A stretch of DNA of 64,000 nucleotides from Bacillus paramycoides (GCF_001884235.1 NZ_MAOI01000025.1:1-64000); one strand, 5' to 3'. Positions 25,104 through 33,787 are shown, counted from the stretch's first letter. Notes: a model not told the origin generated them from the sequence alone. A program made the numbers and translations.

Positions 25104-26984
25104 TTACTCCACAATATTCTCTAACTCATTATATAAATCTGCTCGTAACAACTCTTTTTTCGTTTTTTCTTCATACAATTGTTCAAGCATTTCAACATCA
25201 ACTACATTTTCCATTTTACATTCAAGTGCATATATATCTTCTTCTATATGCATTAACTCGTTTTCAACTTTCTCTAAATTTCTAGACTCCTGCTCTTTTA
25301 TAGGTATCATTTCTAACGCTTTACTCCCTTGCTGCTTCTGTTTCACTACTTGTTTCTCAATTCTTTCTTCCCACTTTTGACGAGCCCATGCATAATTCCC
25401 TGCAAACTCAAATAATTTGTGCTCATCAATCCAATATGTCTTTTCAAATAATTTATTTAAGAAATAACGATCATGTGAAACAGCTAAAATCGTCCCATTA
25501 TATTGTTCAAGTGCTTCCTCTAAAACTTCCCTTGATTCAATATCAAGATGGTTTGTCGGCTCATCTAAAATTAAAAAATTGATGTCTTGATACATAAGTT
25601 GCGCGAGCCTTAACCTCATTTTTTCTCCACCACTAAGTTGCGTGACTTTCTTAAAAACAGTTGGACCATAAAATAAAAACCGAGCTAATATATGCCTTGC
25701 CTCTCCCTCTGTTACAGCTACACATTCTCTGAAAGCCTCCAGTACATTGTTCTTCATATTCCCATACGCATGCTGCGATAAATAACCGATTTTCACACTA
25801 CTACCAATCCGAATTTCTCCAGCATCTTGCTGTATTTCTTCTAGTAGTAATTTTAATAACGTAGTCTTTCCTGTACCATTACGTCCAACGATAGCTGCGC
25901 GCTCCTGAAAACGAATATGCAAATTTACTTTCTCGAATAAAGCTCTGTCAGCAAATCCTTTACTAACTTCTTTCATTACAACGACATCTTTTCCGCTTCT
26001 CTCTTGCCCTTCAAACTGAAGTCCCATCTGTTTTCTTTCCAAAATGGGTCTCTTTAATTTCTCTATACGCTCTAATGCACGTTCCATATTTCTCGCTCTC
26101 TTATGCAATCCTTCATTCGGAGGATTCGCTTGATTTGCCCATTCACGTAGACGCTTAATTGCTTCTTTCATTTTCTTTATTTTCTTTTGCTGTTCTTGAT
26201 AAGCTTGAAATTCCTGAAGCAACCTTTCTTCTTTTTCCTTAATAAATTGTGAATAGTTCGTATGATATACGTGAATTTCTCCATCTTCTAAATCTAAAAT
26301 TTTCGTTACAACTTCATCAAGAAAATACCGATCATGCGAAATGACCATAACCGTCCCAACATATTCTTTTAAAAACTGCTCTAACCATTCAACTGCAAAT
26401 AAATCTAGATGATTTGTTGGTTCATCTAATAAAAGTAAATCTGGTTTCTGCAATAGCATATACGCAAGACTTACCTTTGTCTGTTCACCACCACTTAATT
26501 CCGTAAATAATCGAGAGCATAGTTCCGCCACTTGTAAACCATTTGCTACCTTCATAATATTTGCTTCTATTTCGTAACCACCGAGAAATGCGAATCTTTC
26601 TTGAATTATTCCGTATCTCTCCATTAATTTTTCTAAAGCAAATGGTCCCAGCTCTTCCGCCATATTCTTTTCTAAAGCATGCATTTCCCTTTCTAATTCC
26701 TTTTCTGCTTTAAAAGCAGAACTTAATACATCATATACGGTTATTCCATCATCAAACTTTGGAATTTGTGCCACATGACCAATACGTGTTCCTTTCTTCA
26801 TATGGATAGCTCCTACATCCACATTCTCCATCCCTGTTAGAAGCTGAAAGATCGTCGTCTTCCCACTTCCGTTACGACCAACTAAACCAACACGTTCACC
26901 ATTCTTTATTTCAAGCGATATATTTTCAAATATGATGTTTCCACCAAAGGATTTCGTTATATTGTTCACGCTACAAATTGTCAT
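25104..26984 (-). CDS. ABC-F type ATPase (ribosome protection / translation factor family)
   Basis: 626 residues from an ATG with AAAGGAG upstream; the open frame runs further up through the leader hairpin. Two ABC domains in tandem: Walker A GLVGRNGSGKTT (near 36) and AIVGRNGTGKTT (near 350), signatures LSGGEQTKVSLA and LSGGEKMRLRLA, Walker B boxes LLLLDEPTNHLD and FLILDEPTNHLD. No membrane segment. A linker of about 80 residues joins the domains, and there is a charged coiled-coil C-terminal extension. Such proteins bind the ribosomal E site and either tune translation or displace antibiotics. The leader peptide and tandem terminators upstream are like those of antibiotic-inducible resistance ABC-F genes (vmlR type), which favours resistance. 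Its drug spectrum is unknown. Confidence 0.88.
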   Translation of the reverse strand: MTICSVNNITKSFGGNIIFENISLEIKNGERVGLVGRNGSGKTTIFQLLTGMENVDVGAIHMKKGTRIGHVAQIPKFDDGITVYDVLSSAFKAEKELEREMHALEKNMAEELGPFALEKLMERYGIIQERFAFLGGYEIEANIMKVANGLQVAELCSRLFTELSGGEQTKVSLAYMLLQKPDLLLLDEPTNHLDLFAVEWLEQFLKEYVGTVMVISHDRYFLDEVVTKILDLEDGEIHVYHTNYSQFIKEKEERLLQEFQAYQEQQKKIKKMKEAIKRLREWANQANPPNEGLHKRARNMERALERIEKLKRPILERKQMGLQFEGQERSGKDVVVMKEVSKGFADRALFEKVNLHIRFQERAAIVGRNGTGKTTLLKLLLEEIQQDAGEIRIGSSVKIGYLSQHAYGNMKNNVLEAFRECVAVTEGEARHILARFLFYGPTVFKKVTQLSGGEKMRLRLAQLMYQDINFLILDEPTNHLDIESREVLEEALEQYNGTILAVSHDRYFLNKLFEKTYWIDEHKLFEFAGNYAWARQKWEERIEKQVVKQKQQGSKALEMIPIKEQESRNLEKVENELMHIEEDIYALECKMENVVDVEMLEQLYEEKTKKELLRADLYNELENIVE

Positions 26985-27004
26985 TTTCCGTACTCCTTTC
27001 AATA

Positions 27005-27042
27005 TAAAAAACCATGGGAAAGAAACGTTCCCCATGATTTTT
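27005..27042 (-). terminator. Attenuator hairpin directly before the ABC-F ribosome binding site
   Basis: On the minus strand ATCATGGG and CCCATGGT pair (one G-U) around a twelve-base loop, followed by TTTTTT. Only about 20 bases separate it from the start codon, so it must be read through for the gene to be expressed. Confidence 0.65.
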
Positions 27043-27050
27043 GGCATAGA

Positions 27051-27078
27051 AAAAGGAAGCTAAATAGCTCCCTTTTCA
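27051..27078 (-). terminator. First attenuator hairpin in the ABC-F leader
   Basis: AAAGGGAGC and GCTTCCTTT around TATTTA (one G-U), followed by TTTTTC on the minus strand. It lies about 30 bases after the leader-peptide stop, well placed to be affected by a stalled ribosome. Confidence 0.6.
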
Positions 27079-27109
27079 CACGTTTTATCAAAAATGGGTG
27101 AAGAGATTT

Positions 27110-27244
27110 CTATCGTTCAATAGCTACTATGCAATTGTTAAAAAAGGGCATACGTATCCCGTTAACAACTACATCATGAAAAATCGCACGACAAATATAG
27201 ATATAATCTAAAAATTTTGCGCGCGTAGCTAAAGAACATTTCAT
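27110..27244 (-). CDS. Leader peptide of the ABC-F gene
   Basis: 44-residue frame with AAAGGAGTGAATGAG before its ATG. It begins MKCSLATRAKFLDYIYIC and ends NNCIVAIER. Many aromatic, Arg and Ile codons cluster in the middle. It has no resemblance to a protein family I know. Position, strong ribosome binding site and the two terminator hairpins that follow make it a likely upstream frame whose translation senses ribosome-targeting drugs. TATAAT about 40 bases before it (27287-27292) is a probable -10, though without a good -35. Confidence 0.6.
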   Translation of the reverse strand: MKCSLATRAKFLDYIYICRAIFHDVVVNGIRMPFFNNCIVAIER

Positions 27245-27372
27245 CTCATTCACTCCTTTCGTACGGAATTTAATACTTACTTCTTTATTATACTTTCCCA
27301 TTTCATGTTTGAATAGTCATTTTTCTGAAAATAATGAAGATAGACTAAACATTTCAATAAGTGACATCAAAT

Positions 27373-27437
27373 CTTACAAAACTGTTATGTTCACGTAATG
27401 GAAAGCGATAGTACGAAAAGATGCCTCCCTATACAAT
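27373..27437 (+). promoter_or_regulatory. Box-A promoter copy 1 (CGATAGT box, peptide cassette 27.4 kb)
   Basis: CTTACA-N4-TGTTAT-N6-GTAA-N7-CGATAGT (27373-27412), then exactly 19 bp, then TACAAT (27432-27437). The most diverged of seven copies, but all anchor blocks keep their spacing. No TTGACA-like -35. Confidence 0.7.
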
Positions 27438-27481
27438 AAAGATGTAAACAAGAGAGACAAATAAAGGAGGAAACAATCATA

Positions 27482-27559
27482 ATGAAAGAAATCGTAAAAG
27501 CAATCTTTGAGGTATTAGTGAACGGACAAGCAGTTGTAAAAGAACTAAACGAACTATAA
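27482..27559 (+). CDS. 25-residue amphipathic peptide (first of cassette)
   Basis: MKEIVKAIFEVLVNGQAVVK followed by ELNEL, behind AAAGGAGG. No signal peptide or Cys. Hydrophobic residues fall every three to four positions, so a helix would have one greasy face. It shares the C-terminal [LI]V-x3-AV-x3-ELNE pattern with the next gene. Size and pattern recall phenol-soluble modulins or delta-haemolysin, but that is only analogy. Function unknown. Confidence 0.7.
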   Translation: MKEIVKAIFEVLVNGQAVVKELNEL

Positions 27560-27575
27560 AAAGGAGTGAAGAGAT

Positions 27576-27653
27576 ATGATGAACATGGTAAAAATGATCT
27601 TGCATGCTTTAGTTGATGCGAAAGCAGTTAGCCAAGAATTAAATGAACAATAA
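27576..27653 (+). CDS. 25-residue amphipathic peptide (second of cassette)
   Basis: MMNMVKMILHALVDAKAVSQ plus ELNEQ, behind AAAAGGAGTG. The block MIL-x2-LVDAKAV-x3-LN is nearly the same as the C-terminus of the 33-residue peptides at 37422, 38531 and 41068, so all belong to one family. It sits 16 bases after the first peptide and 16 before the third frame, all in one transcript. Confidence 0.72.
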   Translation: MMNMVKMILHALVDAKAVSQELNEQ

Positions 27654-27669
27654 AAAGGGGTATATGAAT

Positions 27670-27792
27670 ATGAAGAAAGCCATTATTGTAATCGCAAGTA
27701 CAGCAATTGCTTTATACACAATGAAAAATAGAAAAAAGAAACAAAATGAAAATACTCTATATTATCCATACACATTATTAAAGAAAAAATAA
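27670..27792 (+). CDS. 40-residue membrane peptide with basic tail (third of cassette)
   Basis: Begins MKKAIIVIASTAIALYTMKN: one hydrophobic segment of about 15 residues, then a strongly basic stretch (NRKKKQ) and a Tyr-rich end. AAAAGGGG lies nine bases before the chosen ATG; an ATG six bases upstream is too close. It could be an anchor, an immunity partner or a chaperone for the two helical peptides; nothing in the sequence decides. Its stop codon touches the terminator. Confidence 0.65.
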   Translation: MKKAIIVIASTAIALYTMKNRKKKQNENTLYYPYTLLKKK

Positions 27793-27838
27793 AAGACAAG
27801 GTACCCTATTGTAATGAGGATATCTTGTCTTTTATTTT
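27791..27838 (+). terminator. Terminator of the 27.4-kb peptide cassette
   Basis: AAAAGACAAG and CTTGTCTTTT flank a loop of about 23 bases, followed by ATTTTTT. Confidence 0.75.
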
Positions 27839-27927
27839 TTGCTCTGTTTCCTTTAAAGGATTTCCCCCTCCCTTTCCCGAATGTATTAGACGGCAGTTTT
27901 ACACACATTTTAAAGGGGTATAGAGAA

Positions 27928-28698
27928 ATGGATACACAACAACTTTATTTTTTGAATGATATCGGCAAACAAAAACCAGAAAGCATTCGTAACAGAAGCG
28001 CTGCTTGTCCTTTTTGCGACAGAGAAAATTTAACTGATATTTTAGCAACCGAGGGCTCTATTATTTGGTTAAAAAATAAATTCCCTACATTAAAAGATAC
28101 ATTTCAAACTGTGCTAATCGAAACCGATAATTGTGATGATCATATCGCAACATATACAGAAGAACATATGAAATCACTAATTCGTTTCTCCATTAAACAT
28201 TGGTTAGACTTACAGGAAAGTAATGAATTCACATCCGTTATTTTATATAAAAATCACGGCCCATTTTCAGGCGGAAGTTTGCATCATGCACATATGCAAA
28301 TCATCGGAATGAAATATGTAGACTATCTAGAAAACGTAGAAAAGGAAAATTTCCAAGGGGTAATTGTACAAAAAAACGAGCGCATTGAACTTAATATTTC
28401 AGAGCGTCCCATTATCGGTTTTACTGAATTTAACATCATCATTGAAGATATTTCATTTATAGATGAAATGGCAAATTACATTCAGCAAACTGTATGTTAC
28501 ATATTAACAGATTTCCATAAAGGGTGTAGTAGTTATAATTTATTCTTCTATCACCTGAATGGAAAAATCATTTGTAAAGTTGTTCCCAGGTTTGTAGTTT
28601 CACCATTGTATGTAGGATATAAAATACCGCAAGTTTCTACAAAACTTGAAAATGTGAAAATACAACTATCGCAGTATTTCACAAGACAAAAGGATTAA
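27928..28698 (+). CDS. GalT/HIT-superfamily protein (DUF4931-like)
   Basis: 256 residues from the ATG with AAAGGGG upstream; the longer open frame overlaps the terminator of the previous cassette. Early CPFC motif (near residue 27), as in the zinc site of galactose-1-phosphate uridylyltransferases, and a GSLHHAHMQIIG block near residue 133, which is the HIT-type H-x-H-x-Q active site. It is likely a nucleotidyl transferase or hydrolase acting on a nucleotide derivative; the substrate is unknown. I recall this type being filed as DUF4931, not checked. It is monocistronic. Confidence 0.75.
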   Translation: MDTQQLYFLNDIGKQKPESIRNRSAACPFCDRENLTDILATEGSIIWLKNKFPTLKDTFQTVLIETDNCDDHIATYTEEHMKSLIRFSIKHWLDLQESNEFTSVILYKNHGPFSGGSLHHAHMQIIGMKYVDYLENVEKENFQGVIVQKNERIELNISERPIIGFTEFNIIIEDISFIDEMANYIQQTVCYILTDFHKGCSSYNLFFYHLNGKIICKVVPRFVVSPLYVGYKIPQVSTKLENVKIQLSQYFTRQKD

Positions 28699-28703
28699 AC
28701 TAT

Positions 28704-28745
28704 TCAAAAAAAACAGAGTAGGTATAGAAAACCTACTCTTTTATT
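28704..28745. terminator. Bidirectional terminator between converging genes
   Basis: AGAGTAGGT and ACCTACTCT around ATAGAAA, with A and T runs; the right arm overlaps the stop of the transglycosylase gene. Confidence 0.8.
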
Positions 28746-29266
28746 ACGCCTTTATTTCGATAGTATACATCCTCTAATCCGACGTTATACTTCATATTGT
28801 TATCCGTCCACTCTGGTCCTAAATTCCCTGGCCATCCAGATGTATTCGCTATATATTTTAGTAATGCAAAATCAGTCAAACCTTTTTGCACCCCACGTTT
28901 GTACCCTTTCATTAAATGCGGCATTGCAATTTGTGCATTTGTACGTGGATCTTTCAACTCTTCATCTGTTAAATGATCTGGCGCAAGCCCACCACCGCGA
29001 TGTAATTGAAACAACCCGAATGAAGTCCCGTTATCTCCAACGCTTCTTGGATTTAACCTACTTTCATGTTCGGCAATTGTAAGAGGTATCCATTCCGGGA
29101 GATTTACTTTCTTTGCTTCCTCTATAATGATCTGTTTCATCTGTTTTGCTTCTTCTGAATCAACATAGCTTGTCTCATTCATTAGCTTATCCATTCCTTC
29201 AGACTTACCTTGGAAATATAAATACACTCCAAGAACAACTAAAAATCCTACAAAGAATTTCTTCAC
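28733..29266 (-). CDS. Membrane-anchored lytic transglycosylase-like protein
   Basis: 177 residues from a GTG with AGAGGTAG upstream; the frame stays open 24 codons further but without a binding site. An N-terminal hydrophobic anchor (VKKFFVGFLVVLGVYLYF) is followed by a lysozyme-like (SLT) domain with IAEHESRLNPRSVGDNGTSF, where the Glu is the usual catalytic acid, then SFGLFQLHRGGG and the NAQIAMPHLMKGY helix. It probably cuts peptidoglycan outside the membrane. It is monocistronic and converges with the DUF4931-like gene. Confidence 0.82.
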   Translation of the reverse strand: MKKFFVGFLVVLGVYLYFQGKSEGMDKLMNETSYVDSEEAKQMKQIIIEEAKKVNLPEWIPLTIAEHESRLNPRSVGDNGTSFGLFQLHRGGGLAPDHLTDEELKDPRTNAQIAMPHLMKGYKRGVQKGLTDFALLKYIANTSGWPGNLGPEWTDNNMKYNVGLEDVYYRNKGVIKE

Positions 29267-29512
29267 TACCTCTACCTCTTTCTCCGCTGAAATTTGTCCC
29301 CTTTCAGCCTTCCCTTTACAATTACCACACTCTATCACTCTCTTACTCTTTAATCATAGCAAATAATTGTACATATTATCATCATGCTTTAGACCGATTT
29401 TGTGAAAAAACATATGATAAATACGTGCAAAAATGTAACTTACATAGACTACAATTATTTTTTTGTATATAATTGTAAATTGAATTACATATATAGAATA
29501 GGAGCATACAAC

Positions 29513-31162
29513 ATGAAAAAATGCCTAATATTCTTGTTCAGCATTTTACTACTCATCCCTATACACACCTCTGCACAAACGTCATCAAAACCAAAAGTAC
29601 TTATTTTGTATAGTACAGAAGACGATAAAATTACAAATAATATACAAATCCTTAATACTCAGTTAGGACATTTTACAAATGATATAACAGTAAAAAGTTT
29701 GAAGGAAGTAAAGGAAGGTACCGAATCATCACCTTATACACATATTGTTTATATCGGAGAGAAAAAAGAAGATTTTTCTATTGCAGCAAAACAATTTCTA
29801 GAAAATTTCTCAGGTCCAGTATTAGTTTTAGGACAAAATGTTGAACAATTATCTAATCGTTTTTCTTTCATTACATTGAGAAATGATGATATACGAGTTA
29901 ATAAAATTGAATATCCAGCACATAAGCTGAAAAACATATTAGAAGAAGAACGGTTAATTCAAACGCTTGATACAAATGGAACAGTTCTTGCTAATGCTTT
30001 CAGTTCAAATGGAACCCACCCATTAATCATTCAGCAAGGAACATCTTATTATGTTGCAACTCCAAACCTTTTTGATTGGATGTCCCATTACGTCGGTGAA
30101 ATGTTATTTTCTTATTTCGGACAAAAACCTAAAACAAATAAAACTTCAGCTTATTTACGTCTTGAAGACGTTCATCCAGCTGCAGATGTAAAGCAATTAA
30201 AAGAAATCGCTGAATTACTAAAAGAGAAAAAGCTTCCTTATATGATTACTGTTATCCCTGTTTACAAAGATCCAGACACAGGAAAAACAGTACATTTAAA
30301 TGATAACTCTGAATTAATTGATGTTTTACAATTTATGCAAGATAATGGTGGCTCTATCGTTATGCATGGTTACACCCATCAATTTTATGATAGTGAAACT
30401 GGAGAAGGTTTTGAATTTTGGGATGTAAAAACTGATCAACCAATTCGGCAACCGAACCATGAAAAGCCAAAAACAAAAGACGATTTTCAATCTACAGAGG
30501 ACTATAATAAATACGTGGAAAACGGAAAAGCTTTTGAAGAAAAGTATATTAAAGAGCATATTGAAAAAGGGATTACAGAGCTTGTAGAAGCTAAATTGTA
30601 TCCAGTTGCTTTTGAAGCTCCACACTATACAATGTCTCAAAAAGGATACGAGATACTTTCTCAATATTTCTCTACTTATGTGGGACAACTACAACTAAAC
30701 GATACAACTTGGAAATCTATGCATTCACCAGCTTATACAAGTACACCATCATTTTTACATGGGATGAAATTAATGCCTGAAACGGTTGGATTTATTGAAG
30801 AAGGTAAGCCACAAGATATTGCCAAAATGAAAGAACGTGCTTTATCTATTACTAAACTATCCGATGGAATTATCGGCGCATTCTATCATCCTTACTTAGG
30901 CGTTCAACCATTAAAAGAAGTATTAAAGGAACTTGAAAGCATTCCAAACGTAGAGTGGATTAATTTACAAAAAGAAACGAATGAAGTAAAAATGAAGGAT
31001 ATTCATATTACTACTAATAAAGACGGTATTCACGTCGACAAGCCAACCACTACGGATGACGTAATTGATTATGTAAAAAAATATGGATTCTTCCTTATAC
31101 TTGGGTTCATTATCATTGTCTTTCTATTGTTATTAAGACGTGCGAAAAAATTAGAATCCTAA
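29513..31162 (+). CDS. Secreted polysaccharide deacetylase-like membrane protein (DUF2334)
   Basis: 549 residues. ATAGGAG precedes the ATG, well inside a longer open frame. Signal peptide to about residue 23 (ending TSAQT), a mixed N-terminal region, a deacetylase-like barrel with RLEDVHPAAD (near residue 210), MHGYTHQFYD and FEAPHYTMS, whose D and H residues match the metal site of family-4 deacetylases, and one C-terminal membrane segment (YGFFLILGFIIIVFLLLL) with a basic tail. It likely acts on a surface or extracellular polysaccharide. I identify it as a DUF2334 type from memory of the family. Confidence 0.78.
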   Translation: MKKCLIFLFSILLLIPIHTSAQTSSKPKVLILYSTEDDKITNNIQILNTQLGHFTNDITVKSLKEVKEGTESSPYTHIVYIGEKKEDFSIAAKQFLENFSGPVLVLGQNVEQLSNRFSFITLRNDDIRVNKIEYPAHKLKNILEEERLIQTLDTNGTVLANAFSSNGTHPLIIQQGTSYYVATPNLFDWMSHYVGEMLFSYFGQKPKTNKTSAYLRLEDVHPAADVKQLKEIAELLKEKKLPYMITVIPVYKDPDTGKTVHLNDNSELIDVLQFMQDNGGSIVMHGYTHQFYDSETGEGFEFWDVKTDQPIRQPNHEKPKTKDDFQSTEDYNKYVENGKAFEEKYIKEHIEKGITELVEAKLYPVAFEAPHYTMSQKGYEILSQYFSTYVGQLQLNDTTWKSMHSPAYTSTPSFLHGMKLMPETVGFIEEGKPQDIAKMKERALSITKLSDGIIGAFYHPYLGVQPLKEVLKELESIPNVEWINLQKETNEVKMKDIHITTNKDGIHVDKPTTTDDVIDYVKKYGFFLILGFIIIVFLLLLRRAKKLES

Positions 31163-31164
31163 AA

Positions 31165-31198
31165 TAAAACCACCAAGCAAAATGCTTGGTGGTTTTTT
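31165..31198. terminator. Bidirectional terminator after the DUF2334 gene
   Basis: AAAACCACCAAGC and GCTTGGTGGTTTT around AAAAT, with a T-run; it touches the stop of the lipoprotein gene on the other strand. Confidence 0.85.
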
Positions 31199-32703
31199 TA
31201 GCTTAAACCAAAACGTGGCATGTTATTAATAACCCATTGATTATTTTCATAAATAAATTCAACTTCTACTTTTTCCGTTACATTATCATAGTCATTATAC
31301 GTTTCTACCTGCGCTTTTATTTTTCCATCCTTTAGCTCGGCAGAAATAATTTTTGTAAATTTAGTTCCTGCTCTTGACCCTGGGTCTCCAATAACATAGT
31401 GCATTTTCCCATTTAATTCTTTAAGGTACTTACTCTTCATATACTCTGCTATAAATGGTTTTGAGAAGTACGTAGATAGCGTGGTCTCTAAAGTGTCCTT
31501 TGTATTATAAGCAGGATTCACTAATTCCCCGTACGAAAAATCCCCTACTCGTTTTGGGTTTCCTGTTAGTGCAGCCATTTGAATATTAGTAAGTTCCTTC
31601 TGTGCATTCCATACTTTCTGTAACATAACTTCATCTGCTAGCTTCTTATCTTGTACTTCATTTGATTTCTTTGTATCTAGATTTAAGATAGTTCCATTAT
31701 CCGTATAAAGATACATATCTCCTGCTACAAAATATAAATAGGATTTAGTTGGTTCAACCGCTTTATTATAAATTACTTTTTCATTTCCACCATTAATTTT
31801 CTTCTTATACACCCCGTCCTTTTTTAAATAATAAAAAGTATCCCCTTTCACATTCATCTGCAAGGCATCCTTTACCAATAACTTTTCGTTATTTTGTTGA
31901 ATGTCTATTTCATATATGCCATGCTCAGCTTGATTTGTTTCAAAAGGTAACGAAAAGTCAACAACAGCATATAATTTTTCATTATTATAAGTAGCGCTAG
32001 ATATTGTTGCATAACCTTCTTTTGACCAAGTTTTATTATCTTTTGTTACTTGTGTTCCACGATTTTTATTCCAATGTAGAATACTATCGTCTATCGTCCT
32101 GGACCAACCAGAATTTTTAAATGCCGCTTCTTCTTCCTGTCCCGTTTTTAAATCCATTTTTACAATCCCTACAATATCAAAACCACCATGCTCTGAATAT
32201 TTTTTCGGATAAAATAAAGTTTGGTCTTTTATATAAACATAATTTGTATCTGCTTTTAATGTATCTAGCTTTTTGCTAGGTATATCATACTTCATTAAAG
32301 AAGATAATCCCGCATTCTTCTCTTCATCCGTATGAATAAAATATAAAGATTTGTTTTTTATATTTATGTAAGAAGCATTTACACCTTTCACTACAAGCTC
32401 TGAAGTCTGAAATTGATCTTTTGTACGATAAATGCCTCCTGTATTTTTATCACCATTCACCGCATAATAAACCCATCCATCACTTTCTGCCATTTTCCCC
32501 TTGTTAGAGCTGTTTCCAACCGTATTCCCTTTTTTCTCATTTTCTTTCATCTGTTTTTCAACTTCTGGATTAATTTGTTCTTCCTTTTTTTCTTGTGCTA
32601 CGTTTGTATTAGTCACTTTTTTTTCAGATTCACATCCAAACACTGCAAATGAAAGCGCCCCGGCCATAATCGTAATAGCTATTTTTTTATATACTTGCCC
32701 CAT
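31198..32703 (-). CDS. Lipoprotein with a beta-propeller-like domain (DUF5050-like)
   Basis: 501 residues from the ATG with GGGGAGAAA before it. The signal peptide ends in the lipobox AVFGC. After a Lys/Glu/Asn-rich linker come repeated strands of the type GWVYYAVNGDKNTGGIYR, SLYFIHTDEEKNAGLSSL and DTFYYLKKDGVYKKKINGG, which suggest a propeller; the last 130 residues resemble small outer-surface domains. It would sit on the outer face of the membrane. Ligand and role are unknown. The DUF name is from memory. Confidence 0.7.
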   Translation of the reverse strand: MGQVYKKIAITIMAGALSFAVFGCESEKKVTNTNVAQEKKEEQINPEVEKQMKENEKKGNTVGNSSNKGKMAESDGWVYYAVNGDKNTGGIYRTKDQFQTSELVVKGVNASYINIKNKSLYFIHTDEEKNAGLSSLMKYDIPSKKLDTLKADTNYVYIKDQTLFYPKKYSEHGGFDIVGIVKMDLKTGQEEEAAFKNSGWSRTIDDSILHWNKNRGTQVTKDNKTWSKEGYATISSATYNNEKLYAVVDFSLPFETNQAEHGIYEIDIQQNNEKLLVKDALQMNVKGDTFYYLKKDGVYKKKINGGNEKVIYNKAVEPTKSYLYFVAGDMYLYTDNGTILNLDTKKSNEVQDKKLADEVMLQKVWNAQKELTNIQMAALTGNPKRVGDFSYGELVNPAYNTKDTLETTLSTYFSKPFIAEYMKSKYLKELNGKMHYVIGDPGSRAGTKFTKIISAELKDGKIKAQVETYNDYDNVTEKVEVEFIYENNQWVINNMPRFGLS

Positions 32704-32798
32704 TTTCTCCCCTACTTCCCTCATCAAATTAAGCATATGATAAATTATAGAAAATATTAGAAAAAATATCCATAATAAAAAGGATAAGAGTGACTCTC

Positions 32799-33563
32799 CT
32801 ATCCTTTCAGATAAAATTGAATTGTATTTTCATATATTGTTTCCGCAACCTTATCAACGGATATATTTTTTATGACACTGATTTCTTCTAGTACCTCTCG
32901 AATTATCCTTGGGTGCGTCATAACATCTTTTTGAAATTCCCACGGTCCATCTGTTTCTACCATCATATATTCAAGCGGATAATACGAAACGATTTTTCTA
33001 ATTTTTTCCTTATGTAAAACATCCGGCGTGATAGAAATATAATAACCATTCCTCATCATCCGTTTCATTGTCGCTTCACTTCCTTTAAACCAATGGAAAT
33101 GTGCACGTGAAACTTTATATTCTTCAAGTAAGTCACATACAATGTCAGCATCTTCATAAACTGCGTGTAATACAATCGGCAAATCATACTCACTAGCTAG
33201 TTCTATAAATCTTTTCAATACTGATATGTATGAATGTATAGTAATACCCGCATCTTCTTTCCTTAAATAATACGGTAGTCCCACTTCGCCAATCGCAACG
33301 ATTTCCTCAACATGAGCTTCAATTAATTTAAATATACGCTCACATTCTTCTTTATGAATCGGTTGCTCCGGATGAAATCCTATCGCTGGGTGTATAAAGG
33401 GATATTTCTTTGCTAATGATAAAATTTCCTTACATGATTGATAATTCATAGATACTGCAACAAGCCCCTTTATCTCTTTACTATTCTCCACATCTTTAAG
33501 TAATCTGCTTTTCTCTTCATCTTTGTATTGATCAACATGTATATGACTATCAATCCATTTCAT
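32799..33563 (-). CDS. TatD-family metal-dependent hydrolase
   Basis: 254 residues. The TIM-barrel metal site is visible: SHIHVDQ at residues 6-12, GEVGLPYY near 95, VLHAV near 130, HFHWFKGS near 155 and ETDGPWEF near 203. Family members are 3'-5' exonucleases or DNA-repair phosphodiesterases in the cytoplasm, though this branch, with FKGS instead of the usual FSGS, is less studied. It follows the small-peptide gene on the same strand but lies beyond that gene's terminator. Confidence 0.85.
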   Translation of the reverse strand: MKWIDSHIHVDQYKDEEKSRLLKDVENSKEIKGLVAVSMNYQSCKEILSLAKKYPFIHPAIGFHPEQPIHKEECERIFKLIEAHVEEIVAIGEVGLPYYLRKEDAGITIHSYISVLKRFIELASEYDLPIVLHAVYEDADIVCDLLEEYKVSRAHFHWFKGSEATMKRMMRNGYYISITPDVLHKEKIRKIVSYYPLEYMMVETDGPWEFQKDVMTHPRIIREVLEEISVIKNISVDKVAETIYENTIQFYLKG

Positions 33564-33578
33564 CTTTATGCCCCCATA

Positions 33579-33613
33579 AAAAAAACAAGAAAGGATCTCC
33601 CTTCTTGTTTTTC
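33579..33613 (-). terminator. Terminator of the 37-residue peptide gene
   Basis: AAAACAAGAAGGG and CCTTTCTTGTTTT around a short loop, followed by a long T-run on the minus strand, just before the tatD-type start codon. Confidence 0.75.
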
Positions 33614-33620
33614 ATCTATA

Positions 33621-33734
33621 TTATTTAACAACTAAGTTTGTTATTATATCAAATAATCCAATACACACTACGGCAACAGTAAAGTAGCTACAGAAATCTT
33701 TAATTGGAAACTTCACTACTTCTTCTTTACGCAT
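33621..33734 (-). CDS. 37-residue membrane peptide under box-A promoter
   Basis: Begins MRKEEVVKFPIKDFCSYFTV and continues with a hydrophobic segment to NLVVK. One membrane segment with two Cys. GGGAGAAGAAAGGG lies upstream. It is driven by a copy of the 40-bp box (33788-33852) and closed by its own terminator, so it is a one-gene cassette. It shares only the F-x-K-x-DF start with the other peptides. Function unknown. Confidence 0.68.
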   Translation of the reverse strand: MRKEEVVKFPIKDFCSYFTVAVVCIGLFDIITNLVVK

Positions 33735-33787
33735 CCCTTTCTTCTCCCTTCTTACTATATCCCTAATTATTTTATCTATTTGTATCT

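Noticed and set aside
27244-27320. A full sigma-A promoter for the ABC-F leader using TATAAT at 27287-27292
   Set aside because: The TATAAT is good, but the nearest -35-like string is 22 bp away, too far; only the -10 is mentioned in the leader-peptide entry.
28754-28762. TTCGATAGT inside the 3' end of the transglycosylase gene as an eighth box promoter
   Set aside because: Neither CTTACA nor the two GTAA blocks are present at the required distances and it lies inside coding sequence; chance match.
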